A stretch of DNA of 64,000 nt from Actinomycetales bacterium (lineage in GTDB: Bacteria; Actinomycetota; Actinomycetes; Actinomycetales; Dermatophilaceae): contig JADJVX010000017.1 in NCBI GenBank assembly GCA_016710385.1, positions 310,001 to 374,000 on the forward strand. Reading direction: 5' to 3'. Under the pieces are notes generated by a model. It was not told the DNA's origin. It saw only the letters and a list, made by a program, of their open reading frames with translations, and searched no databases. Shown here piece by piece: positions 9,601-17,402 of the stretch (its first letter is position 1; every line of letters begins with the position of its first letter). The position numbers were made by a program, and so were the translations under genes.

Positions 9601-10015
9601 CGAGCCGCGCGATGCCGGCTTGGATGGCACCTGCGAAGCTGGTGTCCGCGGTGACCGGGACGACCTCGACACGCGGGATCGCCTCCGCGAGTGACTGGTG
9701 GGAGCTCACCAGGCCGGCGCTACCGTCGCTGGATGCGATGTCGACGGCCACGAGCCGCTCAGGAGGTCGGCGCTGCGCCGCGAGTCCGTCGAGGCAGGCT
9801 GGCAGCCACGGCGCGCCATTGCGTAACACCAGGATGACGGTGACCGCAGGTGTCGCAACGCCGGACGGCGCCGGTGCCGCCGCAGCGCCGGCAGCGACGG
9901 CAGCGACCGCAGACTCCGGCCCGGCACTGGGGTCGCCGACATCACCCGGAGCGCGCGCCTGCGTGAGCGCGAGGTCCTCCGAGGGGGGGTCCTGGGGGTG
10001 GGTCGGTGAAGTCAC
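6695..10015 (-). CDS. Large membrane glycosyltransferase family 2 protein
   Basis: This 1106-aa protein has a GTG start. After a low-complexity Ala/Pro N-terminus, residues ~58-330 form a GT2 domain (VTVILVLRNGAPWLPACLDGLAAQ, LWLLHDDSAPEPDALAELV, GGLDPGYPDPADSLDLGWR). Many hydrophobic segments follow (residues ~330-360 and ~440-870), and then a ~230-residue probably extracytoplasmic C-terminal part. It likely transfers a sugar from a nucleotide or polyprenyl donor to an envelope glycan. Acceptor and sugar are unknown. It is translationally coupled to the DUF5719 gene and lies downstream of whiB2, the usual order in this phylum. It carries an inverted pair of the dispersed GGTATGCCGT motif at 8344-8374. 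Confidence 0.85.
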   Translation of the reverse strand: MTSPTHPQDPPSEDLALTQARAPGDVGDPSAGPESAVAAVAAGAAAAPAPSGVATPAVTVILVLRNGAPWLPACLDGLAAQRRPPERLVAVDIASSDGSAGLVSSHQSLAEAIPRVEVVPVTADTSFAGAIQAGIARLGPDAGSDWLWLLHDDSAPEPDALAELVSAVRRSPSVGMAGPKVLEWERPRRLVEVGHQLTATGRRIFAPAPGERDQGQYDERTDVLAVGSCGMLVRRSIYTELGGLDPGYPDPADSLDLGWRTQLAGHRVVVVPEARVRHVDARYDVARSTTAEGMAARRAHRSAARRVALARCSPWALPFLSIWVVVSSVVTALALLLLKRPAHAWVELGDIGALAHPISSIRSRWAFRRLRRLRRRDLATVFVTTGESVRHLIDKVHEALTPDRDTDEAVLGTGAAAESGPVAEEADNLTVLPASLPQRVLTNPGFLAVAAAGAASAYGLRQALRAGVLDAEGYGLVGGELQRVVSGSAGLWHTYRDAWSGAGWGGPSDTGPGTGVLAALVWLGERLPYVADGRSPASVVLAWLLLLGMPLATGTAYLASRAIPASRWLRGVAALAWGTGGVALAALSSGRVTVLLAHILLPLVAAGVVRSVAPNATFTAAAATGLGAAVLAALVPLLLVVVVVVAAVIVVVGPSLARRVRALAILGIPIALLLPWLPQWRDPAALLGAPGLLELAPVPAVSLGKVALGFPDGMPTWVAVLAIGLYAAAGLALLRRPRSRRVSVGVWTMAALGLVGLALAVFARRIVLGGAVAADGTVTSATLWPGIGAQLLWLAVLSIALTGSVGLTEVVGADGWGWRRIASGLGLVAIAATVVVGVAAALRPGIGGLEVATATAVPAVAVEQGRGTDGNRMVILTPTAERLDLEVVGAEPTSVVRGLAPTSWAADPGVAEVVHALASGQPSGVAGAGPALADLGIGFVSLRAAGTDPIVRTLDATAGLTRLGSTDGQILWRVLTRPSATAAGEAVNPSRARLTTADGKPIAVVPMSGPHGQLVASLPAGLDGRRLVVAESPDWAEWAEVTVDGRTVEQVAGSSPPAYLLPATAGTLTVSLPPRHGRWYQIHLVLLGIATFLAVPFGNRRSRRLR

Positions 10016-10079
10016 CAGCGTCCTTGGTATGCCGCGGCGCCGGTCCGCGGGTCAGGCCTTTCAGCAGCGCGCAGGGCGC

Positions 10080-10343
10080 TCACACGGCCCGCTTCTTGAG
10101 CTTGCGCCGCTCCCGCTCCGACAGCCCGCCCCAGATGCCGAAACGTTCGTCATTGGCCAGTGCGTATTCCAGGCACTCGACGCGGACCTCGCAACTTACG
10201 CAGACCTTCTTGGCCTCGCGCGTCGATCCGCCCTTCTCGGGGAAGAATGCCTCGGGGTCGGTCTGCGCGCACAATGAACGCTCCTGCCACCCGGCTTCCC
10301 CCTCGGCTCCCCCCTGTGCGGGAACCAGCAACAGCTCGTGCAT
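10080..10343 (-). CDS. whiB2: WhiB family iron-sulfur transcription factor, WhiB2/WhmD type
   Basis: This is an 87-aa [4Fe-4S] regulator. Cysteines are at residues 25, 48, 51 and 57 (C-x22-C-x2-C-x5-C), followed by the WhiB turn GIWGGLSERERRKLKK. The ordered motif ERSLCAQTDPEAFFPEKGGSTREAKKVC is almost identical to Streptomyces WhiB and mycobacterial WhiB2, which control sporulation or septation together with WhiA. The start at 10343 is preferred because a GAGGAGG Shine-Dalgarno lies 4 nt upstream and the N-terminus matches homologues. An alternative ATG at 10370 would add nine residues and also has a GGAGGGG upstream. Confidence 0.92.
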   Translation of the reverse strand: MHELLLVPAQGGAEGEAGWQERSLCAQTDPEAFFPEKGGSTREAKKVCVSCEVRVECLEYALANDERFGIWGGLSERERRKLKKRAV

Positions 10344-10695
10344 GTCGCCTCCTCGACCCATCGTTGGCATGCACCCCTCCGGACATCCGCTGCCGGTCAG
10401 GATCCAGGCCGCAACCGACAGGTCGAATCCAGTGCCATCCCCCCGTATGGACTGTGATGCCCATGTGGACTGTGGCAGCCACCCCGTCGCACGGTCTCCA
10501 GCGCGAACGACAACACTGGAATTACACGCGTGTCATACCCCTTTCGTCAAGCCGAGATCTGATATTCACGGCGTTTCGGCCAACCCCGGGCGTGTCGCGG
10601 CCCTCGATCGCCCCGCGAAGACCCTCTCCGGACCCGGATGGCGAGGGGAAACGCCTGTGCAGCAAAGGGTCCCGGACGCCTGACAGACTGCATGC
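10344..10695. promoter_or_regulatory. Divergent promoter region between whiB2 and cofD
   Basis: This 352-bp spacer contains no convincing gene. It must hold the promoters for whiB2 (leftward) and cofD (rightward). A perfect 10-bp palindrome ACACGCGTGT at 10524-10533, flanked by an AT-richer stretch (attacacgcgtgtcat), is the most operator-like element. It contains the GACAC-type half reported for WhiA-like sites, but that link is inference. Confidence 0.4.
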
Positions 10696-11670
10696 ATGCA
10701 TGTGACCGCACTGTCCGGGGGTGTCGGAGGGGCCCGCTTTCTGCGTGGACTGACCACCTACCTGGCTCGGACACCCGATCTCGCCGACACCACCGTGACG
10801 ATCATCGGCAATACCGGTGACGACATCACCCTGTTCGGATTACGGGTGTGCCCCGACCTGGACACCCTCCTGTACACCCTCGGCGGCGGCGTACACGAGG
10901 GACAAGGGTGGGGGCGCGCGGCGGACACGACGGCCGTCCAGACCGAACTCGCCGCCCTCGGGGTGCAGCCGCAGTGGTTCGGTCTCGGCGACCGCGACCT
11001 GGGCACGCACATCGCCCGCTCGATGTGGCTGGGCCAAGGGCAGAGCTTGAGCCAGGTCACCGCGCGGCTGGCCACCCGCTGGGGACTGTCTGAGCGCGGC
11101 GTCACACTGCTCCCGATGACCGATACCCCCGTCGAAACCCATGTGGTCATCGACGACGGCGAGGGACCGCGAGCGGTCCACTTCCAGGAGTGGTGGGTGC
11201 GCCTGCGAGCAGCGGTGCCCGCCCAGCGTTTCGTCGTCGTCGGGATGGAACGAGCCACCGCTGCGCCCGGAGTCCTGGACGCCATCCGCCGAGCCGACGT
11301 CGTCCTGCTCCCTCCGAGCAACCCGGTCGTCTCGGTGGGGATCATCCTCGGCGTCCCCGGGGTGCGCGACGCCCTCCGCGGCACCCAGGCACCTGTCGTC
11401 GGGGTGTCGCCCCTGGTCGCCGGTCGCCCGGTCCGGGGCCACGCGGACGCGTGCCTGCAGGCCATCGGCGTGGAGACGACAAGCGCGGCCGTCGCCGGTC
11501 TGTATGCCGATTTCCTGACCGGGTGGCTGGTCGACGACCGGGATGCCGACACCCAGGTCCCGGCCGGGGTGACCCTGCGGCACCGTCCCCTGCTCATGCG
11601 CGACCTCGACTCGGCCGCCGAGATCGCCGGAGAAGCCCTGAGGCTGGGCCTGGACCTGCGCCGACGATGA
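10696..11670 (+). CDS. cofD: 2-phospho-L-lactate transferase (F420 biosynthesis, CofD/FbiA)
   Basis: This 324-aa protein transfers the phospholactyl or phosphoenolpyruvyl group from its GDP-activated donor to Fo (deazaflavin), forming (dehydro-)F420-0. It shows the family start TALSGGVGGARFLRGL, the motif TVTIIGNTGDDITLFGLRVCPDLDTLLYTL and the LLPPSNPVVSVGIILGVPGV substrate loop, over the usual family length. Of three overlapping ATGs at 10692-10700 only 10696 opens the frame. Its TGA overlaps the ATG of cofE (ATGA), so the two F420 genes are translationally coupled. Confidence 0.95.
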   Translation: MHVTALSGGVGGARFLRGLTTYLARTPDLADTTVTIIGNTGDDITLFGLRVCPDLDTLLYTLGGGVHEGQGWGRAADTTAVQTELAALGVQPQWFGLGDRDLGTHIARSMWLGQGQSLSQVTARLATRWGLSERGVTLLPMTDTPVETHVVIDDGEGPRAVHFQEWWVRLRAAVPAQRFVVVGMERATAAPGVLDAIRRADVVLLPPSNPVVSVGIILGVPGVRDALRGTQAPVVGVSPLVAGRPVRGHADACLQAIGVETTSAAVAGLYADFLTGWLVDDRDADTQVPAGVTLRHRPLLMRDLDSAAEIAGEALRLGLDLRRR

Positions 11671-12794
11671 GTGCTCGCGTGGAGATCATCGGTCTGCCGG
11701 GCATGCCCGAGGTCCGGACCGGCGACGACCTGCCCGGCCTGCTGCTCGACGCCGTGACCGCTGCGGGCGAGGGCCTCCGGGAGGGCGACCTGCTCGTGGT
11801 CTCAAGCAAAGTGGCCGCCAAGGCGGCCGGCTTGGAAGCCGACTCCTCGGACAAGGCGGCCGTCGTCGCCGCCCAGACGGTGTCGGTCGTCGCCGAGCGG
11901 GCGACCGCCGAGGGAGTGACCCGCGTGGTCCGCTCGTTGGCCGGACCGGTCCTGGCCGCCGCGGGCGTAGACGCCTCAAACACCGGGGGCCGTGACGTCC
12001 TGCTCCTGCTCCCCCACGACCCCGACGCTGTATGCCGTGCGCTGCGGTTGGCGGTGCAGTCCCGTTCCGGTGTGCGCCGGCTCGGCGTGATCCTGTCCGA
12101 CACCGCCGGTCGTCCGTGGCGCACCGGAGTTGCCGACTTCGCGCTCGGCACGGCCGGTGTCCAGGTCCTGGATGACCTGCGCGGACGCCCGGACGCCGAC
12201 GGATCGCTGCTCCAGGTCACGACTCGGGCCCTGGCCGACGAGATCGCCGCGGCCGCCGACCTGGTCAAGGGCAAGGTCGACCGGACGCCGGCGGCACTGG
12301 TGCGCGGGTTGGCCGAGCTGACGCTCGACCCAGACGCCGATGCGGCTCACCCCGGGGACACCGCCGAGCCCACCGCCACGGCCGGCGACGGCGGCGCCGC
12401 TCTCGTGCGCCCGGCCGGTCCCGAGGACTGGTTCGCGCTCGGCAGCCAGGAGGCCGTCCGAGCTGCCCTCGGGGTGCCGCCGGGCACGCCCCGGGCCGAC
12501 CAGGTCGGCATCCGCCCGGTGGGTCCGGATTCGGTGAACGCCCAGGTCCAGCGCGCGGTCGCAGTGGCGCTCGTGGGCCTCGGGGATGACCAGCCCGCTC
12601 ATGCGGAGCTCGAGGTCGGCGTGGACGTGGGCCCAGCCGACCTTGTGGTCACCGGACCCGACCCCCTCAGGGTTGGCCTGATCGGGGCGCGCCTGATGAC
12701 CGCGCTGGCCGGTGAGGGGGTCCGGCATACCGTGGAGTTCGACAGCACGACGGTGCGCATCCACCTGGTCGGCGCGTCGGGTCGCGCGCCCTGA
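11667..12794 (+). CDS. cofE: Coenzyme F420-0:L-glutamate ligase with non-nitroreductase C-terminal domain
   Basis: This 375-aa protein adds glutamate tails to F420-0. Residues 1-245 are the CofE fold (GDLLVVSSKVAAKAAG, RSGVRRLGVILSDTAGRPWRTGVADFALGTAGVQVL, VKGKVDRTPAALVRGL). The mycobacterial homologue FbiB is ~448 aa and carries an FMN nitroreductase-type domain that reduces dehydro-F420-0. The ~120 C-terminal residues here (from LVRPAGPEDWFALGSQEAVRAALG) do not look like that domain and are too short for it, so the reduction step must be encoded elsewhere. The start overlaps the cofD stop. Confidence 0.88.
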   Translation: MSARVEIIGLPGMPEVRTGDDLPGLLLDAVTAAGEGLREGDLLVVSSKVAAKAAGLEADSSDKAAVVAAQTVSVVAERATAEGVTRVVRSLAGPVLAAAGVDASNTGGRDVLLLLPHDPDAVCRALRLAVQSRSGVRRLGVILSDTAGRPWRTGVADFALGTAGVQVLDDLRGRPDADGSLLQVTTRALADEIAAAADLVKGKVDRTPAALVRGLAELTLDPDADAAHPGDTAEPTATAGDGGAALVRPAGPEDWFALGSQEAVRAALGVPPGTPRADQVGIRPVGPDSVNAQVQRAVAVALVGLGDDQPAHAELEVGVDVGPADLVVTGPDPLRVGLIGARLMTALAGEGVRHTVEFDSTTVRIHLVGASGRAP

Positions 12795-12809
12795 TTCGCA
12801 CTGCTCGGC

Positions 12810-12839
12810 ACCCACGAGGGCGGCCAGGGCACCGTGGGT
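12810..12839. terminator. Weak hairpin between convergent cofE and AlkA-type gene
   Basis: A 7-bp inverted repeat (ACCCACG at 12810-12816, CGTGGGT at 12833-12839) with a 16-nt loop lies in the 61-bp convergent spacer. It is the only stem there that could terminate transcription, and it is weak. Confidence 0.3.
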
Positions 12840-12855
12840 CGCACCCGTAGTCGAC

Positions 12856-13794
12856 TCAGCCGCGACGAGTCGGCAGATGGGTCCGCGGTGCCATCCGGGC
12901 GCCGCGCCGCGGACGGGAGTAGCCGACGAGCTCCAGCAGCCGCTGGACCCGGTATCGGTGGCCGGCATACGGCTCAAGCAGCTCCTGCAGCCCGTCGTCG
13001 TCGACCTCCGCGCCGATGAGCGCCCAGCCGATGTTCTTCGCGACGTGGTAGTCGCCGAAGCTCACGGCGTCGGCATCACCGAGCGCCCGGTGGGCCACCT
13101 CGGCGGCCGTCCACCCACCCACGCCCGACACGGTCTGCAGTCGCATGCGCGCCTCCGGGCCAGGCACAGGGGCCAGCCGACCGAGCGTGTCGGCCACCCG
13201 GCATACCCGCTGGATGGTGTCTGCCCTCGCGAAATCGACTGGCGCACTGAGGAATTCCCACGACGGGATCCGGCGCCATCCGTCGGCGTCCGGAGGCACG
13301 AGCATCCCCGACGCCCCCGGCGGACCAGGCGCGACCTCACCGAACCGGCGCACCAACGTCGTGTAGCCGCGGAAGGCCTCCTGCCCGGTCACCTTCTGCT
13401 CGATGATCGCGGGCACGAGCGCGTCGAGCACGAGCCTGCTGGCGGGCACCCGCCAGCCGCTGAACCGGCGCCACGCCTGCGCCACCGCCGGGTGGCGCGG
13501 CTGGAATCCGCTCGCGTCGTCTCCGTCGCCCACCCAGTCCGGCGCATGGTGCAGCGCCCACGCCGCCCCGGATCCCCACGCAGTGACGGTCACTTCGGTA
13601 TGCCGTGGGGTCACCACGAGCCGCACACTGGCCGGGCCTGCTGGCGTGCGCACGCACCGGATGACCGACCCGTCGGGGCCGGAGCGATAGGAGCGGTCGC
13701 CGGGGCCGCGCTGGAAGACCGCGAGCACCGCGCCGAGCTGCACGGGTCGCGGGGTGCGCCAGGTGCGTTGGATGCCCTCCTCGACGCCGCTCAC
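12856..13794 (-). CDS. DNA-3-methyladenine glycosylase (AlkA-type, HhH-GPD)
   Basis: This 312-aa base-excision repair glycosylase is expected to remove alkylated bases. The HhH-GPD core is clear: LVPAIIEQKVTGQEAFRGYTTLVRRFG, then the helix-hairpin-helix LQTVSGVGGWTAAEVAHRALGDADAVSFGDYHVAKNIGWAL, where the Asp of GDYH is the catalytic residue of the family. The GTG at 13794 was chosen because longer versions run into the divergent gene and read as compositional noise. It is convergent with cofE and divergent from the TIGR03089 gene, whose ATG is only 23 bp away. Confidence 0.88.
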   Translation of the reverse strand: MSGVEEGIQRTWRTPRPVQLGAVLAVFQRGPGDRSYRSGPDGSVIRCVRTPAGPASVRLVVTPRHTEVTVTAWGSGAAWALHHAPDWVGDGDDASGFQPRHPAVAQAWRRFSGWRVPASRLVLDALVPAIIEQKVTGQEAFRGYTTLVRRFGEVAPGPPGASGMLVPPDADGWRRIPSWEFLSAPVDFARADTIQRVCRVADTLGRLAPVPGPEARMRLQTVSGVGGWTAAEVAHRALGDADAVSFGDYHVAKNIGWALIGAEVDDDGLQELLEPYAGHRYRVQRLLELVGYSRPRRGARMAPRTHLPTRRG

Positions 13795-13817
13795 GCGGCC
13801 CACCTTAGGCTGCCGGT

Positions 13818-14522
13818 ATGACCCTCCCCCACCAGCTCCTCGCGGCGCTGCGGCGCGCGGACGCCACGGCACCCCGAGCGACGTGTTACGACGACGCCAC
13901 CGGCGAGCGGATCGAGCTGTCCGCCCGGGTGCTGGCGACGTGGGCGGCCAAGGCAGCGACGCTGCTGGCGGAGGACGCCGACGTGTCACCCGACAGCACG
14001 GTCGGGATCGCCCTCCCCGCGCACTGGCGAGCGCTCTACTGGGCGCTGGCGGTGTGGTCGACGGGCGCCTGCCTGGTCACCGGACCGGCTTGCACCGCAG
14101 CCGACGTCGTGGTCACCGACGATCCAGCGGTGGCCGCCACGATCGTCCAGGACGGCCGGTATGCCGTGCTCGTCACGCTCGCGGCATTGGCGCGGGCCAA
14201 CCCGGACACCCCGGTTGGGGTCGTCGACGAGGCTGCCGAGCTCGCCGGCTACCCGGACGATTTCGTCGCCCTCGCGGAGCCGATGCCCGACGATCCGGGT
14301 TGGGCGCGCGACGGTGACCACACGGCATACCGGGATCTGGTCGACCCGGACCGCGTGCCGACGGGCAGTCGGGTGCGGGTGCCGGACGCCCTGGATGCCT
14401 TCCTGTCCGGCACCCTCGCGGCGTGGGCAGGCGGCGGATCAGTGGTGCTGATCCGCAACCCGAACGGCGACCAGGCACCCCGCCTGGCCGCCGAACGCGT
14501 CAGCCTGAATCTCGCCGAATAG
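13818..14522 (+). CDS. TIGR03089 family protein (truncated AMP-binding-like)
   Basis: This 234-aa actinobacterial conserved protein resembles the N-terminal part of acyl-CoA synthetases/AMP-dependent ligases (LSARVLATWAAKAATLLAEDADVSPDSTVGIALPAHWRALYWALAVWSTGACLV) but has no ATP-binding P-loop signature (TSGTTGxPK), so ligase activity is not expected. Its length is normal for the family. It occupies the conserved position close to envelope and F420 genes. Its function is unknown. Confidence 0.82.
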   Translation: MTLPHQLLAALRRADATAPRATCYDDATGERIELSARVLATWAAKAATLLAEDADVSPDSTVGIALPAHWRALYWALAVWSTGACLVTGPACTAADVVVTDDPAVAATIVQDGRYAVLVTLAALARANPDTPVGVVDEAAELAGYPDDFVALAEPMPDDPGWARDGDHTAYRDLVDPDRVPTGSRVRVPDALDAFLSGTLAAWAGGGSVVLIRNPNGDQAPRLAAERVSLNLAE

Positions 14523-14531
14523 CCTTGGGCC

Positions 14532-15170
14532 TCAGTCGAGTTCGACCCGGAAGTCGGGCTCGGTCGCGGCCTTGATGTCCTCCACGGTGACCCCCGGAGC
14601 GAGCTCACGCAGCACCAGTCCGTCGTCGGTGATGTCCATGACGGCGAGGTCGGTGATGATCCGCTGGACGACGCCCTTGCCGGTGTAGGGCAGCGAGCAC
14701 TCCTTGACGATCTTGTAGGTGCCGTCCTTGGCGACGTGCTCCATGAGGACGATGACGAGCTTGGCACCGTGGACGAGGTCCATCGCGCCGCCCATCCCCT
14801 TGACCATCTTGCCGGGGATCATCCAGTTGGCGATGTCACCGCGCTCGGAGACCTGCATTGCCCCGAGGATGGCCGCGTCGACCTTGCCGCCCCGGATCAT
14901 CCCGAAGCTCGTCGCCGAGTCGAAGAAGGACGCGCCGCGGCGCACCGTGACGGTCTCCTTGCCGGCGTTGATGAGGTCGGGATCGACCGCGTCCTCGGTG
15001 GGATAGGCGCCGACGCCGAGGATGCCATTTTCGGACTGCAGGACGATCTCGACGTCGTCGTCGACGTAGTTGGGCACGAGGGTCGGCAGGCCGATGCCGA
15101 GGTTGACGTAGGCGCCGTCGGACAGTTCCTTCGCGGCGCGCGCGGCCATCTCTTCGCGGGTGAGAGCCAT
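14532..15170 (-). CDS. scoB: 3-oxoacid CoA-transferase subunit B
   Basis: This 212-aa beta subunit begins with the family signature REEMAARAAKELSDGAYVNLGIGLPTLVPNYV and contains the catalytic-glutamate region VLQSENGILGVGAYPTEDAVDPDLINAGKETVT (Glu of SENG) plus GGxxDxxILGAMQVSERGDIANWMIPGK. It works with subunit A to move CoA between succinyl-CoA or acetoacetyl-CoA and another acid in ketone-body or aromatic catabolism. The exact acid cannot be fixed from sequence, and a 3-oxoadipate enzyme is possible. An AAGGAGG Shine-Dalgarno inside the end of subunit A precedes the ATG. The genes are 3 nt apart. Confidence 0.92.
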   Translation of the reverse strand: MALTREEMAARAAKELSDGAYVNLGIGLPTLVPNYVDDDVEIVLQSENGILGVGAYPTEDAVDPDLINAGKETVTVRRGASFFDSATSFGMIRGGKVDAAILGAMQVSERGDIANWMIPGKMVKGMGGAMDLVHGAKLVIVLMEHVAKDGTYKIVKECSLPYTGKGVVQRIITDLAVMDITDDGLVLRELAPGVTVEDIKAATEPDFRVELD

Positions 15171-15173
15171 GGC

Positions 15174-15947
15174 TCAGGCCTCCTTGGTCACGGTGCGGCG
15201 CTCGATGCGCTTGGTGGTCGCCTGCTCGGCCGTCAGCGGCACGACCCGCTGCACATAGATGCCCGGCAGATGGACCTGGTCGGGTGGGATGTCACCCGGT
15301 TCGACGAGCTGCTCGACCTCGGCGATGGTGACCCGCCCGGCCATGGCAGCCAGCGGGTTGAAGTTGCGAGCCGACTCGTTGAAGACGAGATTGCCGTGCC
15401 GGTCACCGACCGCCGCGCGCACCATCGCGTAGTCGGCGACGATCGCTCGCTCGAGGACAAACTCCCGCGGGCGCCCCATCCATTCGAACTCGCGGGTCTC
15501 CTTCGGCGGGGACGAGACGTCGACGGTGCCGTCGGCGTGATACTTCCAGGGCATCCCGCCCTCGGCCACCTGGGTGCCGACCCCGGTCATCGTGAAGAAC
15601 GCGGGGATGCCGGCGCCGCCGGCGCGCATCCGCTCGGCCAAGGTGCCCTGCGGGGTGAGTTCGACCTCCAGCTCACCGTGGAGGTACTGCCGGGCGAACT
15701 CCTTGTTCTCGCCGACGTAGGACGAGACCATCCGGCGAATCCGCTTGTCCATCAGCAGGATTCCCAGACCCCAATCATCGACTCCACAGTTGTTGGAGAT
15801 GACTTCGAGCTGATCCACCCCCGAGTCGTGCAACGCCTGGATGAGGACCGAAGGGATGCCGCAGAGGCCGAAGCCTCCGACGGCGAGTGACATGCCCGAG
15901 GAGATGCCGGCGATTGCCTCGGCAGCGGAAGAGACGACTTTGTCCAT
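15174..15947 (-). CDS. scoA: 3-oxoacid CoA-transferase subunit A
   Basis: This 257-aa alpha subunit has the family fingerprint GMSLAVGGFGLCGIPSVLIQALHDSG, the loop ISNNCGVDDWGLGILL, and GGAGIPAFFTMTGVGTQVAEGG. It pairs with the downstream beta subunit to form the cytosolic CoA transferase. Nothing regulatory is visible in the 91-bp upstream spacer, which contains one copy of the dispersed GGTATGCCGT motif at 15968-15977. Confidence 0.92.
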   Translation of the reverse strand: MDKVVSSAAEAIAGISSGMSLAVGGFGLCGIPSVLIQALHDSGVDQLEVISNNCGVDDWGLGILLMDKRIRRMVSSYVGENKEFARQYLHGELEVELTPQGTLAERMRAGGAGIPAFFTMTGVGTQVAEGGMPWKYHADGTVDVSSPPKETREFEWMGRPREFVLERAIVADYAMVRAAVGDRHGNLVFNESARNFNPLAAMAGRVTIAEVEQLVEPGDIPPDQVHLPGIYVQRVVPLTAEQATTKRIERRTVTKEA

Positions 15948-16038
15948 GCTCCCGACTCTAGTGCCCCGGGTATGCCGTCCGGCTGGGTCCCATGATCCGC
16001 CTCACCTCCGCAGCGAATCCGTCCCCGGGTGACCGTGG

Positions 16039-16881
16039 CTACTCGGTGGTGCTCATCCGGCGGCGCAGGGCCAGGTAGGTGAGCCGGCGGGCCACCCCCA
16101 ACCCGCGGGCCATCGCCGCTCCCACGGCCAGATCGCGCCGGCTGAGCAACCCGGGCGCCCGAGCGGCCAGCGCGTCGTGGAAGCCGATCACCTGGGCGGC
16201 CTGTTCGGCAGCTAGGTCGACGCTCCACTGCCCGTCGGAGATGCGGAAGGCCGCGATGCTCCGGTCCACGGCATACAGGTCCCCGCGCAGCAGGACGAGC
16301 GCGTAGGTCGCTTCGTCGATGACGTAGGGGTAGTCCGACCACCAGCCCCCGACCGCCTCCACATCGCGGCGGCGGAAGAGCACAGTCGCCGGCTCTCCGA
16401 AGATGTTGGTCCCCATCCGCACCGTACGCCGGATCGCCGCGCGCCCTTCGTGCAGTCCCGAGATCCGCGACATCCCCCGGCCCCCCATGACCACCGCTCC
16501 AGAGGCGTCGATGAGGTCACGCCGCCCCGCGACGAGGACGACCCCAGGATGGGCGTCCATCGCATCGACCTGCTCACGCAGGCAGGTGGGGTAAATCAAG
16601 TCGTCCCCGCAGACCAGCTTGACGAACTCTCCTCGGGCGCGGGCGGTGACCGCCTGCCAGTTAGCCGGGGCTCCCCCACCGGCGGGGGTCTGCACCAACG
16701 TCACCCGGTCGTCGTCGGCGAACCTGGCCAGCCGTTCCCAGGTGCCGTCGGTGGACCCATGGTCGGCGACGATGACCTCGAAATCGGTGAACGTCTGGGC
16801 CAGCACCGACTCGACGGTCGCCTCGATGAATGCGGCGTTCTGGAAGGACGGGATGACCACCGACACCCGGGGATGACTCAC
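16039..16881 (-). CDS. Glycosyltransferase family 2
   Basis: This 280-aa GT-A enzyme shows VSVVIPSFQNAAFIEATVESVLAQTFTDFEVIVADHGSTDGTWERL (nucleotide-sugar site) and LVCGDDLIYPTCLREQVDAM, where a DD pair takes the place of the usual DxD. The second half (GEPATVLFRRRDVEAVGGWWSDYPYVIDEATYALVLLRG) is acceptor-side. It is the last gene of a six-gene, minus-strand envelope-glycan operon (glf, glfT2, wzm, wzt, gtrA, this gene). Its ATG overlaps the GtrA stop. It probably decorates the galactan or a lipid-linked sugar. The sugar is unknown. Confidence 0.85.
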   Translation of the reverse strand: MSHPRVSVVIPSFQNAAFIEATVESVLAQTFTDFEVIVADHGSTDGTWERLARFADDDRVTLVQTPAGGGAPANWQAVTARARGEFVKLVCGDDLIYPTCLREQVDAMDAHPGVVLVAGRRDLIDASGAVVMGGRGMSRISGLHEGRAAIRRTVRMGTNIFGEPATVLFRRRDVEAVGGWWSDYPYVIDEATYALVLLRGDLYAVDRSIAAFRISDGQWSVDLAAEQAAQVIGFHDALAARAPGLLSRRDLAVGAAMARGLGVARRLTYLALRRRMSTTE

Positions 16882-17402
16882 GAGGGGCTCCCATCACCTG
16901 GTGGGTCTGCAGGCTTGCGCCGGAACGAGAAATGCTTGTGGGCAAACCACGAGAAGAAGGCCTGAAAGACGACGATGAGCGTCTGGGCGACCTTGGGGCT
17001 CATCTCCAGCCAGACGACCAGCGGGTTGAGCGCCAGCCAGTTGACCGCGATCGAGGTGAGGTAGACGCCTTCGAAGCGGGCCAGGTCGCGCCACAGGTGT
17101 CCTCGCACCCGGAAGACCACCGTCCGGTAGAGGACGAAGGCACAGAGGACGGTGACGACGTGCGCGCAGGCCAGGACCAGGGTGTTGTGCGCGACCGCGT
17201 TCGCGTCGGATCCCACCGGCCCGAACCGGTCGAAGAAGGCCGGTCGACACGCCGTGAAGAGATCGTCGAAACCGAAGAAGGCCACGAACCCGATCGCGGT
17301 GTTGACCAGACCGACGACGAGGAAGGCGACCCGCTGGTCGCGGATGACCCGCAGCAGCCACCCTGGAGGGCCACTGCCCACGCCGGGAATCGGCGCGCTC
17401 AC
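16878..17402 (-). CDS. GtrA family membrane protein
   Basis: This 174-aa GtrA-like protein has four predicted membrane helices (FLVVGLVNTAIGFVAFFGF, LVLACAHVVTVLCAFVLYRTVVF, YLTSIAVNWLALNPLVVWLEM, AQTLIVVFQAFFSWFAHKHFSF). GtrA proteins help move polyprenyl-phosphate-linked sugars across the membrane for O-antigen or teichoic/arabinogalactan glycosylation. The GtrA-GT2 pair here, with ATGA overlaps at both ends, suggests a dedicated sugar-donor flippase plus transferase module in the galactan operon. Confidence 0.85.
   Translation of the reverse strand: MSAPIPGVGSGPPGWLLRVIRDQRVAFLVVGLVNTAIGFVAFFGFDDLFTACRPAFFDRFGPVGSDANAVAHNTLVLACAHVVTVLCAFVLYRTVVFRVRGHLWRDLARFEGVYLTSIAVNWLALNPLVVWLEMSPKVAQTLIVVFQAFFSWFAHKHFSFRRKPADPPGDGSPS

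Noticed and set aside
10371..10695. Several short frames in the whiB2-cofD spacer
   Set aside because: None has a Shine-Dalgarno with recognisable protein features, and the region is better explained as divergent promoter DNA.
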